Positions 56,748-64,000 of a stretch of 64,000 nt of DNA are shown in pieces; position 1 is the first letter of the stretch, and each line of letters opens with the position of its first letter. Made by a program: the position numbers and the translations under genes. Below the pieces are notes generated by a model that was not told the DNA's origin, did not search any database, and saw only the letters and a list, made by a program, of their open reading frames with translations. The stretch is from NCBI GenBank assembly GCA_005502805.1, contig SCMY01000014.1, positions 1 through 64,000 on the forward strand, given 5' to 3'. Origin of the DNA: Rhizobiales bacterium 2SD (lineage in GTDB: Bacteria; Pseudomonadota; Alphaproteobacteria; Rhizobiales; Beijerinckiaceae).

Positions 56748-57011
56748 ATGGACGCGACCGCATTCATCAACAGGCACGGCCCTCGCATAGTTCAGGCCTT
56801 GGTCATGACACTCGCCGCCATGTATCTGTGCCGCGCACAGACCCTGCTCACATTCCCGGAAAAGCCGGTCATGCTGGCAGTCTTCTTCCTGTCGTTCACG
56901 AATGAGTTCGTGAAGCCGGTCCGAGCCGCCCTGCTATTCATGCTCGCCATGGCGATGATTTCGCCGCTCCTGCAAAGCGGCGGACCGGCTCTCGCCGAAT
57001 TGATCCCCTGA
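56748..57011 (+). CDS. Membrane protein, possible phage moron
   Basis: An 87-residue protein with two to three membrane helices (IVQALVMTLAAMYLCRAQTLL, VMLAVFFLSFTNEFV, AALLFMLAMAMISPLL). It lies on the opposite strand to the tail and lysis genes, behind a short AT-rich stretch (TCTTTTAAATTCAAAGG) that could be its own promoter, which is the usual arrangement of a moron. Function unknown. Confidence 0.55.
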   Translation: MDATAFINRHGPRIVQALVMTLAAMYLCRAQTLLTFPEKPVMLAVFFLSFTNEFVKPVRAALLFMLAMAMISPLLQSGGPALAELIP

Positions 57012-57449
57012 TCAGCCCGGCCAGATCATCGGCGGCAGCTCGGCGATGATCTCGGCTTCGCTCGGCAAGGCGCGCTCGCCGGCAGCCACCGCAGCCATGA
57101 TGGCGAGGCCCTCGGTCCACACGGCCGAGCGCCAGGCGAACAATGCCGCAGCCTCAGCGGCGAAGGCCGGGTTCGGATCGTCGCGATAGCCGACGGCGGT
57201 GTGGATGCTGTCATAGCTGCGGGTCTGCGCGGTGGCGTCGAGATGGCGCTGGATCACGTCGGCGCCCCAGCGCATCTGGCGCGCCCGCTGGTCGGACGGA
57301 TCGGCGGCCTCGACCAGCGCCGCGTCGGCCTCTGGATAGTAGAGCCGATCCTCCTCGCAGATGAGGCGGGCGACGACCTCGGCCGGGAGCTGCGCCGCGA
57401 TGGCGCTGATCGGCTCGCCATCGGCAATGATGCTGCGATAGCCGTCCAT
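57012..57449 (-). CDS. Possible tail fibre-associated protein
   Basis: A 145-residue helical protein (IAAQLPAEVVARLICEEDRLYYPEAD, then AVWTEGLAIMAAVAAGERALPSEAEIIAELPP). It lies four bases after the tail fibre gene, where tail fibre assembly proteins are found, and its C-terminal region recalls the DUF4376/XkdW-type small tail proteins. Assignment is by position. Confidence 0.55.
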   Translation of the reverse strand: MDGYRSIIADGEPISAIAAQLPAEVVARLICEEDRLYYPEADAALVEAADPSDQRARQMRWGADVIQRHLDATAQTRSYDSIHTAVGYRDDPNPAFAAEAAALFAWRSAVWTEGLAIMAAVAAGERALPSEAEIIAELPPMIWPG

Positions 57450-57453
57450 GGGG

Positions 57454-58437
57454 TCAGGCTCCGATCCGGGAGAAAGAGAAGGTGCCGGTCATGTTTCGCG
57501 TAGCGGTGCCGGAATTGATCTGCCGCGTGCGAACTTGGACCGTATCGGTGCTCGCCAGTCTGACAGTTCCGACGGCATTAGCGCCGGGGCCACCGTTGGG
57601 CGTGTAAACTGAGGCAACGCCGAAGGTGCCGCCATTCTTCAGAAGCTCGGCCACAACCTCGTCGCCGGCATTGCCGGTGCCGGAGCGCATCGTCACGTTC
57701 CAGACGCCGGCATCCTTGGCGCCGCAGGTGAACAGCCCGCCAACCGACATCGTTGAATCCTGCAGCGTGTTGTCAGCCTGTACGATGCCGGAGATGTTGG
57801 TGTTCACGCCGGAAGCGACACCGGTCATCGAGAATGAACCGGTTAGCAGCGGCGGGCTGTAGAGCCGGGTGATCAGGCTGAAGATGCTGGCGGGCCTGAA
57901 CGGTCCGTAGAGCCTGAAGGCCGTGCCGTCATAGATCACCTCGATGATTGAACCCGCGGCGACCTCCCCCGATGCAATCGCAGTCCCGCCCGGCCAGGTG
58001 ATAGCCGTTGCAGCCAGGCCGTTGGCGGCGAGCGTCATGGCTCCGGTGTTCGCTGCAGCGACGAGGATGCGAAGGGGTGCGCCAGTGATTGCAGCGAGGC
58101 TGACCGGGGCCGGAGTGAATGTCGCGACGAGCGCATTGGCAGTGCCGGTATTGGCCGCATAGGCATATTTGTCGATCTGAAGAGCGCGGGCGAAATCACG
58201 AACCAGATTGGCGATATTGCCATCGTCCAGCGCGTCGAGATTGCCGTAGTCGACAATGAACTGCCCTAGCATAGCAGCTATGGCCGAGGCCTGACGCCAC
58301 GTCTTGTTCAGTTGAGGCGACTGCGCCAAGCCTGCCTGGTATCCACCGGCACGCGCGGCCATCGCCGCATAGGAGCCCTGCGAAACGACGTTGGCAGCGG
58401 GGTCCGTAGCAAAAGGCAGAAAATCATTCGTCGGCAT
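57454..58437 (-). CDS. Phage tail fibre/receptor-binding protein
   Basis: A 327-residue protein. The N-terminal part (NDFLPFATDPAANVVSQGSYAAM...QLNKTWRQASAIAAMLGQFIVDY) is the phage-particle attachment region common in tail fibres of alphaproteobacterial myophages. The rest is beta-rich and Gly/Thr/Ala-rich, with IIEVIYDGTAFRLYGP, as in distal fibre domains. It would bind the host surface. Located between the DUF2612 baseplate gene and the assembly gene. Confidence 0.78.
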   Translation of the reverse strand: MPTNDFLPFATDPAANVVSQGSYAAMAARAGGYQAGLAQSPQLNKTWRQASAIAAMLGQFIVDYGNLDALDDGNIANLVRDFARALQIDKYAYAANTGTANALVATFTPAPVSLAAITGAPLRILVAAANTGAMTLAANGLAATAITWPGGTAIASGEVAAGSIIEVIYDGTAFRLYGPFRPASIFSLITRLYSPPLLTGSFSMTGVASGVNTNISGIVQADNTLQDSTMSVGGLFTCGAKDAGVWNVTMRSGTGNAGDEVVAELLKNGGTFGVASVYTPNGGPGANAVGTVRLASTDTVQVRTRQINSGTATRNMTGTFSFSRIGA

Positions 58438-58451
58438 ACTGACCGATCTCC

Positions 58452-59132
58452 TCAGGCGTCGAAATAGAATTCCGGCGGAACGGCCCAGGCGCCTGTGTCG
58501 AAGCCGGAGATGAATTCGTTCTGGACGTCGAAGCCGAAGAGCGGCGCGCCGTCGACGCTGGTGACGGCGTAGATCGCCCTCACCCCCTCGGGTTTGAGCG
58601 GGACGTAGCCCCGCGACAGCAGGCTCATGAACAGGATCGACGGAATGCGCCCGGCCATGCCGAACGTCATGCTCATGTCCTGGTTGTCGAGAACGAAGAG
58701 TAGCGTGTCACCGGCCGGGAAGATGATCGACAGTGCTTCCTTGGCGGTGCCGAGCGTCCCATCCCAGTTATTCGCCGCGATCTTCGCGCGCAGAAGTGTC
58801 CGGTAAGTCTCGTCGTCCAACCGCACCAAGCCGGTAGGATTGTCGTTCGGACCAAACCAGACGCCCAGGTCGAAGCCGCGAAGGGGATCGTCCAAGGTGA
58901 AGTAGACGTTCGGAAGCGGCGTCGCGATGAAGCGCGAGCGCCCGACCCATTCGCCGACGACGTCAAGCTGAACGCCTATCGCGACATCGAGGTCGAAGTC
59001 CTGCGGCAGGTGCTCAATAAAGTTCTGGATCGCGACGATCGGCTCAACGATCGCGCTGACCATCGCAGCGAATTTCGGCTTGCCACGGTGGTAAGCCGTG
59101 ATTAGCGCAAGATAGTCCTCGATAGTAGCCAT
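58452..59132 (-). CDS. Baseplate protein, DUF2612 family
   Basis: A 226-residue protein. FIEHLPQDFDLDVAIGVQLDVVGEWVGRSR followed by YRTLLRAKIAANNWDGT is characteristic of DUF2612 (gp53/Mu gp48-like) baseplate proteins, which link the baseplate wedge to the fibres. Its start shares one base with the stop of the baseplate J gene. Confidence 0.85.
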   Translation of the reverse strand: MATIEDYLALITAYHRGKPKFAAMVSAIVEPIVAIQNFIEHLPQDFDLDVAIGVQLDVVGEWVGRSRFIATPLPNVYFTLDDPLRGFDLGVWFGPNDNPTGLVRLDDETYRTLLRAKIAANNWDGTLGTAKEALSIIFPAGDTLLFVLDNQDMSMTFGMAGRIPSILFMSLLSRGYVPLKPEGVRAIYAVTSVDGAPLFGFDVQNEFISGFDTGAWAVPPEFYFDA

Positions 59133-60301
59133 CAGCTGACGATCGTGATGTTGACGATGGACGCAGCCGCCGCCTGGTTGAAGGCGATCGGCACATCCGC
59201 CGTTCCGAGCGGATCGGCCACTTTCGCGATTCTCAGATTGGTGATCTCAAAGCTCTGGGAGCCTGCGCCTCCGAACAGATTGGCCGGCAGATAGATCTTG
59301 GAGCGGATCACGTCGTCGCCGATTCGAATGGCGTTGATGTAGTCGACGACAGCTTGCTTGATCTGGGTCTCGATCGCCGTCGAATACCCCTGCCGTGGGG
59401 TCAAGGTGATCTCGGCCTTGATCGCGACCGTCTCTGGTCGAAAGAACTCGATGGCTCTGGTAACACCATACTCGTCGATGACATCGACTGAGGTCGTGCC
59501 ATAGGTGCCGGTGCCCGGCGACTTCTTGGCGGCGATGGCCTCACCGATCGCCTGCGCGTCGCCGCCATCGACCACCAGCGAGATCGTATGACCGGGAATG
59601 CCGTCGGCGTCGGTCGCGTCCTGGTCGTTCTCATAGCCGCGATAGCGCAGGACGCCGACGATCGAGGCGACGGCGCCCATGGTGCCTTCGAACACCGTTA
59701 GCGAGGGGATTGCAGTCGAAACTGTCTGGCGCTGACGCAGCTGAGCGTCGTTTTCGATCGGAGCGCCGGCAGTGGCTGCGGCTGGGTTGGTGACGGACTG
59801 CCAGCCTCGCGTCGGCGTGCCGATCGTGGTGATGGTATTCGCCGCCGCAGCGACTGACCCGATGTCCCGCGCAGTCGCTGTGACGGTGATGTCCCCATCT
59901 GGAGGAATGGTCACGCTCTCCGGCAACAGCCAACGATTGCCCGCAGCGTCGGTAGCAGCGCCTGCTGTGATCGTCGTGCCGGCCTGACCCGTGACTAGCA
60001 GATCGACGGTCGAGAACGATGCAACGCGCCGCGCGATGCCGTTGATCTTGACGTTGGACGAGAGGCCTACTCCACGCCCCGTCGACGGCGAGAACGAGTT
60101 GTAGACCTGGACAGCCATTGCGTTCGCGTCGTTGATCGCCGATGCGAAGATCGCGATCTGCTGGCCATCCTGGCTATCCGGGTCGACATAGATGTCTTGC
60201 CCGAAGATGCCTTGAAAGGCCTCGACGAGATAAGCGCGAGCCTGCTCATAGTCCGGCTTGTTGATGCCGAACTCGTCGATCGTGCAGACAGGCAACGCCA
60301 T
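59132..60301 (-). CDS. Baseplate J/gp47 family protein
   Basis: A 389-residue baseplate wedge protein of the J-like family: FQGIFGQDIYVDPDSQDGQQIAIFASAINDANAMAVQVYNSFSPSTGRGVGL near the N-terminus, then NPAAATAGAPIENDAQLRQRQTVSTAI in the middle and a C-terminal domain VRSKIYLPANLFG. It joins the sheath initiator ring to the baseplate. Shares one base with each neighbour. Confidence 0.9.
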   Translation of the reverse strand: MALPVCTIDEFGINKPDYEQARAYLVEAFQGIFGQDIYVDPDSQDGQQIAIFASAINDANAMAVQVYNSFSPSTGRGVGLSSNVKINGIARRVASFSTVDLLVTGQAGTTITAGAATDAAGNRWLLPESVTIPPDGDITVTATARDIGSVAAAANTITTIGTPTRGWQSVTNPAAATAGAPIENDAQLRQRQTVSTAIPSLTVFEGTMGAVASIVGVLRYRGYENDQDATDADGIPGHTISLVVDGGDAQAIGEAIAAKKSPGTGTYGTTSVDVIDEYGVTRAIEFFRPETVAIKAEITLTPRQGYSTAIETQIKQAVVDYINAIRIGDDVIRSKIYLPANLFGGAGSQSFEITNLRIAKVADPLGTADVPIAFNQAAAASIVNITIVS

Positions 60302-60654
60302 TACAGCGGCTCCACAAGGCTGGCAGGGCCATAGATCGTGTCGATGGTCAGCCCAACGCTGAAACCGCGTGTGTCGCGATCGAGGTTGGAGCTGTAGGCG
60401 ACGAGCTCGTTGACGCCCGGCGTCTCGGTCACCCGCATCTGAACCATGAGATCGCGGGTGTTCTCAGTCCGGAACCCGAGCACTTCGGTCCGCCAGGGCG
60501 TGCCTTCCTGATCGTCGAGATACCATTCGCCGCGCTCGAGGTGCAGGCGCGTGCGGACCGACTGAGCAACTGCGTCAGGAACGTCGCGCCAGAAGTCGAC
60601 GGCGCCACGGCCGAAGCTGTAGTCGCCACTCTCGTCGAGTTTTCGATAGAGCAT
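60301..60654 (-). CDS. Phage baseplate wedge protein (gp46/W-like)
   Basis: A 117-residue protein with DAVAQSVRTRLHLERGEWYLDDQEGTPW and a tail strand VNELVAYSSNLDRDTRGFSVGLTI. These are features of the Mu gp46/T4 gp25-like wedge components encoded next to baseplate J. One-base overlaps on both sides. Confidence 0.8.
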   Translation of the reverse strand: MLYRKLDESGDYSFGRGAVDFWRDVPDAVAQSVRTRLHLERGEWYLDDQEGTPWRTEVLGFRTENTRDLMVQMRVTETPGVNELVAYSSNLDRDTRGFSVGLTIDTIYGPASLVEPL

Positions 60655-61355
60655 CAGTTCGTCGGGCCTGCCGAAGTGCCGCCACCGGGCGTGACTCCGG
60701 TGTGCTTGTGGTTCTTCAACGAAATGCCATTCAGGATAATATCGCCGGCCACCCGGAGTTCTCCGGTGATGTCCATGCCCCCTGCCCCGCCCGACATCGT
60801 GACGCCTTGGGCCGCCTGGACGGCTACGGTCTTGTTCGTCGAGACACTCATGCCGCCGGCCTGTGAGACGCTGACGCGGGTGTTCCCGTCGACGCTGCGC
60901 ATCTCGACCGCTGAGGTTGAAACGCCCGTCAGCTTTTTCGCCGATGGCTCCGACCTGAAACCGGGCTGGAAGAAGCCGGATGAGAGGTTGTTCATACCGG
61001 CGTCCTGAGGCGCCTGATCACCGCCGCTCTGCTGCCAGCTGTCGACCGAGCGCGAGGCGAAGCTGACCAGGCCTTCGTCGCCGGCCTTGATCGGGAAGGT
61101 CATCACCTGGTCGCCACCACCCGGAAACTGGACAGGGACATCCTCCAGCTGCGGATAGTCGACTGCCTTGGTGGAGCCGTCCTCCTGCTGGACATATGCC
61201 TTGACGGTGACTTGCGCCTTGATGGTCTGCTTTTCGGGATCGTAGCTGACGACCTTCACCGGTAGCGAGGTCACCATCTGTGATTTCGCCTTGTCGACGG
61301 CAGTCTCAATCAATTCGGGGAGCGACGGCATGCGCTCGCGAATATCGATGGCCAT
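60654..61355 (-). CDS. Baseplate spike protein (Gp138/gp45-like)
   Basis: A 233-residue protein. The N-terminal OB-like domain (LPVKVVSYDPEKQTIKAQVTVKAYV...PVQFPGGGDQVMTFPIKAGDEGLVSF) matches the Gp138 N-terminal domain. The C-terminal part has short beta-helix-like repeats (MRSVDGNTRVSVSQAGGMSVST) and a HKHTGVTPGGGTSAG tip whose HxH may hold iron, as in other membrane-piercing spikes. Confidence 0.85.
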   Translation of the reverse strand: MAIDIRERMPSLPELIETAVDKAKSQMVTSLPVKVVSYDPEKQTIKAQVTVKAYVQQEDGSTKAVDYPQLEDVPVQFPGGGDQVMTFPIKAGDEGLVSFASRSVDSWQQSGGDQAPQDAGMNNLSSGFFQPGFRSEPSAKKLTGVSTSAVEMRSVDGNTRVSVSQAGGMSVSTNKTVAVQAAQGVTMSGGAGGMDITGELRVAGDIILNGISLKNHKHTGVTPGGGTSAGPTN

Positions 61356-61358
61356 AGC

Positions 61359-62306
61359 TCACTCCGGAACGGCGATCGTTGCGGCGGCGTAGCGCCCAAG
61401 CACGCGCCCATTCGTCTCGTTCAGGGCCACGCAAGAGCAGTCCGTGTACCAGGGCTGGCCGCGGGTATCGCCGATATGGTCGCGGGTCACGACCTTGTAG
61501 AAGCCGTCCGAAGCGAGCATCGGATAGGCTTGGTTGTTCAGCTCAGCGTCAGGGCGGCCGCTGGCGTCGAGCTGGGCCTGAACGATCGACTTCTGGTCGA
61601 TCTTGAGCCGAGTGCCCGGCACAACGCGAGGGTTCAGCAGCATGCGAACCTGGATGCCGCCCATGGTCTGGACGGGCATGCCGATCATGCCGGTATTGCT
61701 GTTCAAGACGAAAGCTTCGCCCGGCAGAGGCTCGTTCGACTTGATGATGTTGAGCTTCTGATCGGCGATGTGCCAGGTCGATCCGGTCGACTGAGCGATG
61801 GTCTTGAGCAGGTCGCGCGCCTGCCCGAACAGGCTGCGGGCGCGCGGAAAGGTCTGCGAACCAAGATCGGCGATGTGGCCGGCGGTGACGCCAAACGGCT
61901 TCAGGGCGTCGAGAGCGGCGTCAACTTGATCGCGCCAGGTGTGGCCGGCTGAGAGCGTCTTGTTGACGACGCCATAGACCAGCCCGCTATCCCCGGACTT
62001 GCATGTCAGCTGGAACACCTTGTCCGTTGGCGTCTCGCGGGTGTTGCCGCGTTTCTGGTAGACGTTGCCTTTGAAGATGACGCCATAGCCATCCTCGTAA
62101 CCCGCCTCCAGCGTGACCTGCTTGCCCTCTTCGTGGATCTTCTGAGCTGTGCGATCGCTCAGATTGGTGATCGAGATATTGGCGAGGTTACTGAAGGCGG
62201 AGAGCGCCCCTTCCACCTCAAAGCGGATGCGCAGTTCCGACATGTCGATCGCTTCGTCTACGCCCTCGACCTTGAGCGTGCATTTGCGCAGCCACTGCCT
62301 GGTCAT
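61359..62306 (-). CDS. Baseplate hub protein
   Basis: A 315-residue protein: LRIRFEVEGALSAFSNLANISITNLSDRTAQKIHEEGKQVTLEAGYED, then ARSLFGQARDLLKTIAQSTGSTWHIAD and TCSCVALNE-type end. This pattern is that of the hub/late control protein family of small contractile tails (Pam3-type hub). It carries the spike and anchors the tail tube. Overlaps the plug gene by 4 bp. Confidence 0.8.
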   Translation of the reverse strand: MTRQWLRKCTLKVEGVDEAIDMSELRIRFEVEGALSAFSNLANISITNLSDRTAQKIHEEGKQVTLEAGYEDGYGVIFKGNVYQKRGNTRETPTDKVFQLTCKSGDSGLVYGVVNKTLSAGHTWRDQVDAALDALKPFGVTAGHIADLGSQTFPRARSLFGQARDLLKTIAQSTGSTWHIADQKLNIIKSNEPLPGEAFVLNSNTGMIGMPVQTMGGIQVRMLLNPRVVPGTRLKIDQKSIVQAQLDASGRPDAELNNQAYPMLASDGFYKVVTRDHIGDTRGQPWYTDCSCVALNETNGRVLGRYAAATIAVPE

Positions 62307-62614
62307 GGCGTCACCAGCAGCACGCGGCCGTTGAGGCCTAGATTGTCATATGTCGGCTCGATGAGCGGATCGGCATCGGTCTGGACATAGATCGCGCCGC
62401 CGATGCCGAGGTAATCGAACTTCTGAAGGACGTTCTCGCCGGCCGTCAGCGGCAGGCCACGGACGAGCGGAGTGCCGTCGAGGCGCGAGATGTCGACAAA
62501 CCATCCACCATCTGGACTATCAGCCCAGGCGAAGCGGAAGGTCAGTTCGGAGCCTCCGATCGGGACGGTCATCTGCTGCGCGTTCGGCGACAGCGGGAAC
62601 TCGAATATCGTCAT
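62303..62614 (-). CDS. Baseplate plug protein (Pam3 gp18-like)
   Basis: A 103-residue beta-rich protein: FEFPLSPNAQQMTVPIGGSELTFRFAWAD, WFVDISRLDGTPLVRGLPLTAG, FDYLGIGGAIYVQTDADPLIEPTYDNLG. It matches the plug protein family described in the small baseplate of cyanophage Pam3 and found in many proteobacterial prophages. Two bases after the Dit-like gene stop. Confidence 0.82.
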   Translation of the reverse strand: MTIFEFPLSPNAQQMTVPIGGSELTFRFAWADSPDGGWFVDISRLDGTPLVRGLPLTAGENVLQKFDYLGIGGAIYVQTDADPLIEPTYDNLGLNGRVLLVTP

Positions 62615-62616
62615 GA

Positions 62617-63159
62617 TCAGGACCGTTGTCCGGGGCTGGCGAAGCCGGAAGTGTTGGAGCTCTTCAACTGCTGCGCCCCGGTCTTCTCGGTCGAAGCGGT
62701 TTTCTGCGGCGATTGCTGGCTCGACTTGCCGGCCTCTCCGGTGCTGGTGGTCTTCGTGCTGACGATCATGATGCGCCGGCACCGGATCGTCGCCATGAGC
62801 ACGTCGGGCGTGCTTTTGTCGGTAATGTGCGACACGCTCTGGATGAGCATGTTCGCGTAGTGGCGCCGCACCGTGAACACGTCGATCGGCTGGCGCTGCT
62901 TCTGAAACAACAACAAGTTGATCAGCGTGCGGTTGGGATAGTCCTCGCCGTGCGGTGAGCCTGACCAAACGCAAACGATCTCGACCGACGGCGGAAGCTG
63001 GATGGCATGGTCAGAAATGACCGCGCCCGTCTCGACCGGGTGATCGGTGATCGCATAGTCGTTTCGCCCCATCTCCCGGATCGAGGCGTCCGGGATGAAG
63101 TGGGCAATGCGGGTCAGCGGGTCGCGGATGAGCGCAAACCCGGCATCGATCAGAGACAT
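62617..63159 (-). CDS. Dit-like distal tail protein
   Basis: A 180-residue protein. The N-terminal domain (YAITDHPVETGAVISDHAIQLPPSVEIVCVWSGSP...LINLLLFQKQRQPIDVFTVRRHYANMLIQSV) matches the Dit-like phage tail protein domain. The Ser/Thr/Lys-rich C-terminal 45 residues are probably disordered. It is the first leftward gene in view; it starts 10 bp from the HigBA operators and diverges from higB. Upstream tail genes (tape measure, tube, sheath) must lie beyond the HigBA module. Confidence 0.8.
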   Translation of the reverse strand: MSLIDAGFALIRDPLTRIAHFIPDASIREMGRNDYAITDHPVETGAVISDHAIQLPPSVEIVCVWSGSPHGEDYPNRTLINLLLFQKQRQPIDVFTVRRHYANMLIQSVSHITDKSTPDVLMATIRCRRIMIVSTKTTSTGEAGKSSQQSPQKTASTEKTGAQQLKSSNTSGFASPGQRS

Positions 63160-63168
63160 TGAAGAAGT

Positions 63169-63208
63169 TTCCCGATTTGGGAATTAACGCTTGTTCCCGA
63201 AATGGGAA
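63169..63208. promoter_or_regulatory. Two tandem operators of the higBA promoter
   Basis: TTCCCGATTTGGGAA (63169-63183) and TTCCCGAAATGGGAA (63194-63208), both TTCCC-N5-GGGAA, with centres 25 bp apart. They lie just before higB, so HigA autorepression is likely; the first is also 10 bp from the Dit-like gene start. Confidence 0.65.
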
Positions 63209-63224
63209 TATGCGATAAGACGCT

Positions 63225-63521
63225 ATGCAGGTTCTCTCGTTCAGCACGCTCAGGGCATTTTGGCAGATTCACCCGAAGGCCCAAGCACCGCTGACGGTTT
63301 GGCATGCTCGCGTGAAGGCCGCTCAATGGAACGGCCCGCAGGACGTGAAGAGTGACTTCGGAGCGCTAGTCGATTTTGTCGCCGATGAACGTGTCATCTT
63401 CGATGTCGGCGGCAACAACTATCGGATCGTCGCCCGGATGTCGTACCCATTCAAACGCGTGATGATCAAATTTGTTGGAACCCACAAGGAATACGACAAG
63501 ATCAACCCGGAGACCGTGTGA
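63225..63521 (+). CDS. higB: HigB-type toxin (RelE superfamily mRNA interferase)
   Basis: A 98-residue protein of the HigB family: FSTLRAFWQIHPKAQAPLTVWHARVKAAQWNGPQDVKSDFG, then NNYRIVARMSYPFKRVMIKFVGTHKEYDKIN. The terminal HKEYDKI block is diagnostic. It cleaves mRNA on the ribosome. The toxin comes first, as usual in higBA. It likely stabilises the island. Divergent from the tail operon. Confidence 0.9.
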   Translation: MQVLSFSTLRAFWQIHPKAQAPLTVWHARVKAAQWNGPQDVKSDFGALVDFVADERVIFDVGGNNYRIVARMSYPFKRVMIKFVGTHKEYDKINPETV

Positions 63522-63904
63522 TGCAGATGGACATCCGAGCTATCCGCACCGAGGCGGATTACGAGTGGGCGCTCAAGGAGATTGAGCAGTACTTCGACAA
63601 CCAACCCGCGCTTGGTTCTCCCGAGGCGGATCGCTTCGACGTTCTGGCCGACCTCATCGAACTCTATGAGAGCCGGAGCTTTCCTGCCGAAGCCATCGAC
63701 CCCATCGACGCGCTAAACGCGTTCATGACCGATACCGGCCGCTCACAGAAGGAGCTTGGCGACCTATTCGGATCTCGCCCCCGTGCATCTGAAATTCTAA
63801 ATCGGAAGCGAGCGCTGACGGTCGAGATGATCAATGCCCTTCATCGAGAATGGGGTATCCCGGCCGACCTCCTCATCGCTCCCTATGAGAAGCGAGCGGC
63901 CTGA
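63521..63904 (+). CDS. higA: HigA-type antitoxin, helix-turn-helix
   Basis: A 127-residue protein with an N-terminal acidic region (AIRTEADYEWALKEIEQYFDNQ) and a C-terminal Xre-type HTH (MTDTGRSQKELGDLFGSRPRASEILNRKRALTVEMINAL). It starts within the higB stop (TGATG); a GTG three bases earlier is possible. It should neutralise HigB and repress the promoter through the two TTCCC-N5-GGGAA sites. Confidence 0.9.
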   Translation: MQMDIRAIRTEADYEWALKEIEQYFDNQPALGSPEADRFDVLADLIELYESRSFPAEAIDPIDALNAFMTDTGRSQKELGDLFGSRPRASEILNRKRALTVEMINALHREWGIPADLLIAPYEKRAA

Positions 63905-63957
63905 GTTTTCCTCGCGACCAGCGCTTGCTATATTCCGCGCCCTTTCAGGAGACGGAT

Positions 63958-64000
63958 ATGCGAGCGCTGGTCTTTGCGATTGCGATGGTGGCGAGCGGGA
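63958..64000 (+). CDS. Start of a secreted protein, cut by the window end
   Basis: CAGGAGA precedes ATG at 63958, and the 14 codons visible (MRALVFAIAMVASG) look like the start of a signal peptide. Nothing more can be said. Confidence 0.45.
   Translation, partial: MRALVFAIAMVASG

Larger units (their letters stand above)
36540..64000. mobile_element. Prophage or prophage-derived island, left end at tRNA-Pro, right end outside the window
   Basis: It starts at the 3' half of tRNA-Pro and runs to the window end. Contents in order: overlapping small phage early genes (36756-41788), an accessory region with quorum-sensing, SOS and stress genes (41892-53981), a leftward lysis and contractile-tail module (54425-63159) and a HigBA module. 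No integrase, terminase, portal or capsid gene is in view, so those must lie to the right if the phage is complete. The exact left junction is inferred. Confidence 0.75.

Overview
The window is GC-rich alphaproteobacterial DNA. The core genes (DUF3126, DUF2842, DUF6949-like, BTLCP transglutaminase, CtaA/Cox15, rplM-rpsI) and several TTAA-N7-TTAA (CtrA-type) sites point to the Hyphomicrobiales. A Bosea-like organism would fit, but the genus is inferred from gene content and not proven.

Positions 1-36495 are ordinary chromosome. The left part holds a PAS protein and a double PilZ protein with CtrA-like boxes upstream, a periplasmic cysteine peptidase, a gamma-carbonic anhydrase, a serine hydrolase, an SHMT-like PLP enzyme with a divergent LysR regulator, the rplM-rpsI operon with its terminator, a ModA-like binding protein, a crotonase, a CoA-binding protein, a Bug-family binding protein next to a flavin monooxygenase, metY, a HIT protein, ctaA and DUF2842. 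From 20131 to 36304 many genes concern the cell surface: polysaccharide deacetylase, BioF2-type acyltransferase, a GumC/Wzc-like chain-length protein whose P-loop lysine is missing, a Wza-like lipoprotein, a GT4 glycosyltransferase, an undecaprenyl-phosphate sugar transferase, an O-antigen-ligase-type protein, an acyltransferase and a methyltransferase. Between them lie an ECF sigma/anti-sigma pair, a sulfite dehydrogenase with its cytochrome c, and two SMR efflux subunits.

A tRNA-Pro(GGG) at 36496-36573 marks the left edge of an integrated element that runs past the end of the window. Its first 5 kb is a run of 13 small genes in which every junction overlaps. One of them encodes an R67/DfrB-type dihydrofolate reductase homologue and the last is a NUDIX hydrolase. 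No integrase is visible here, so it is expected at the other end. The middle (41.9-54 kb) is accessory cargo. It contains a LuxR-type regulator divergent from an overlapping luxI - cytochrome P450 - JAMM peptidase operon; a five-gene leftward operon that starts behind a LexA-type SOS box and ends in an SRAP (YedK/HMCES) gene; a YciF-type ferritin-like protein; stress and secreted proteins; and several very small membrane proteins. The right part (54.4-63.2 kb) is the leftward lysis and tail module of a contractile-tailed phage: holin-like genes, a GH19-type endolysin coupled to a 31-residue lipoprotein, tail fibre, and a baseplate resembling the small Pam3-type baseplate. A rightward HigBA toxin-antitoxin module with two operators follows.

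The best candidates for undescribed biology are the luxR/luxI-CYP-JAMM cassette inside a phage-like island, the DfrB homologue among phage early genes, and a pair of 13-bp hairpins with compensatory base changes and an identical loop core, interleaved with terminators just downstream of the phage lysis operon.
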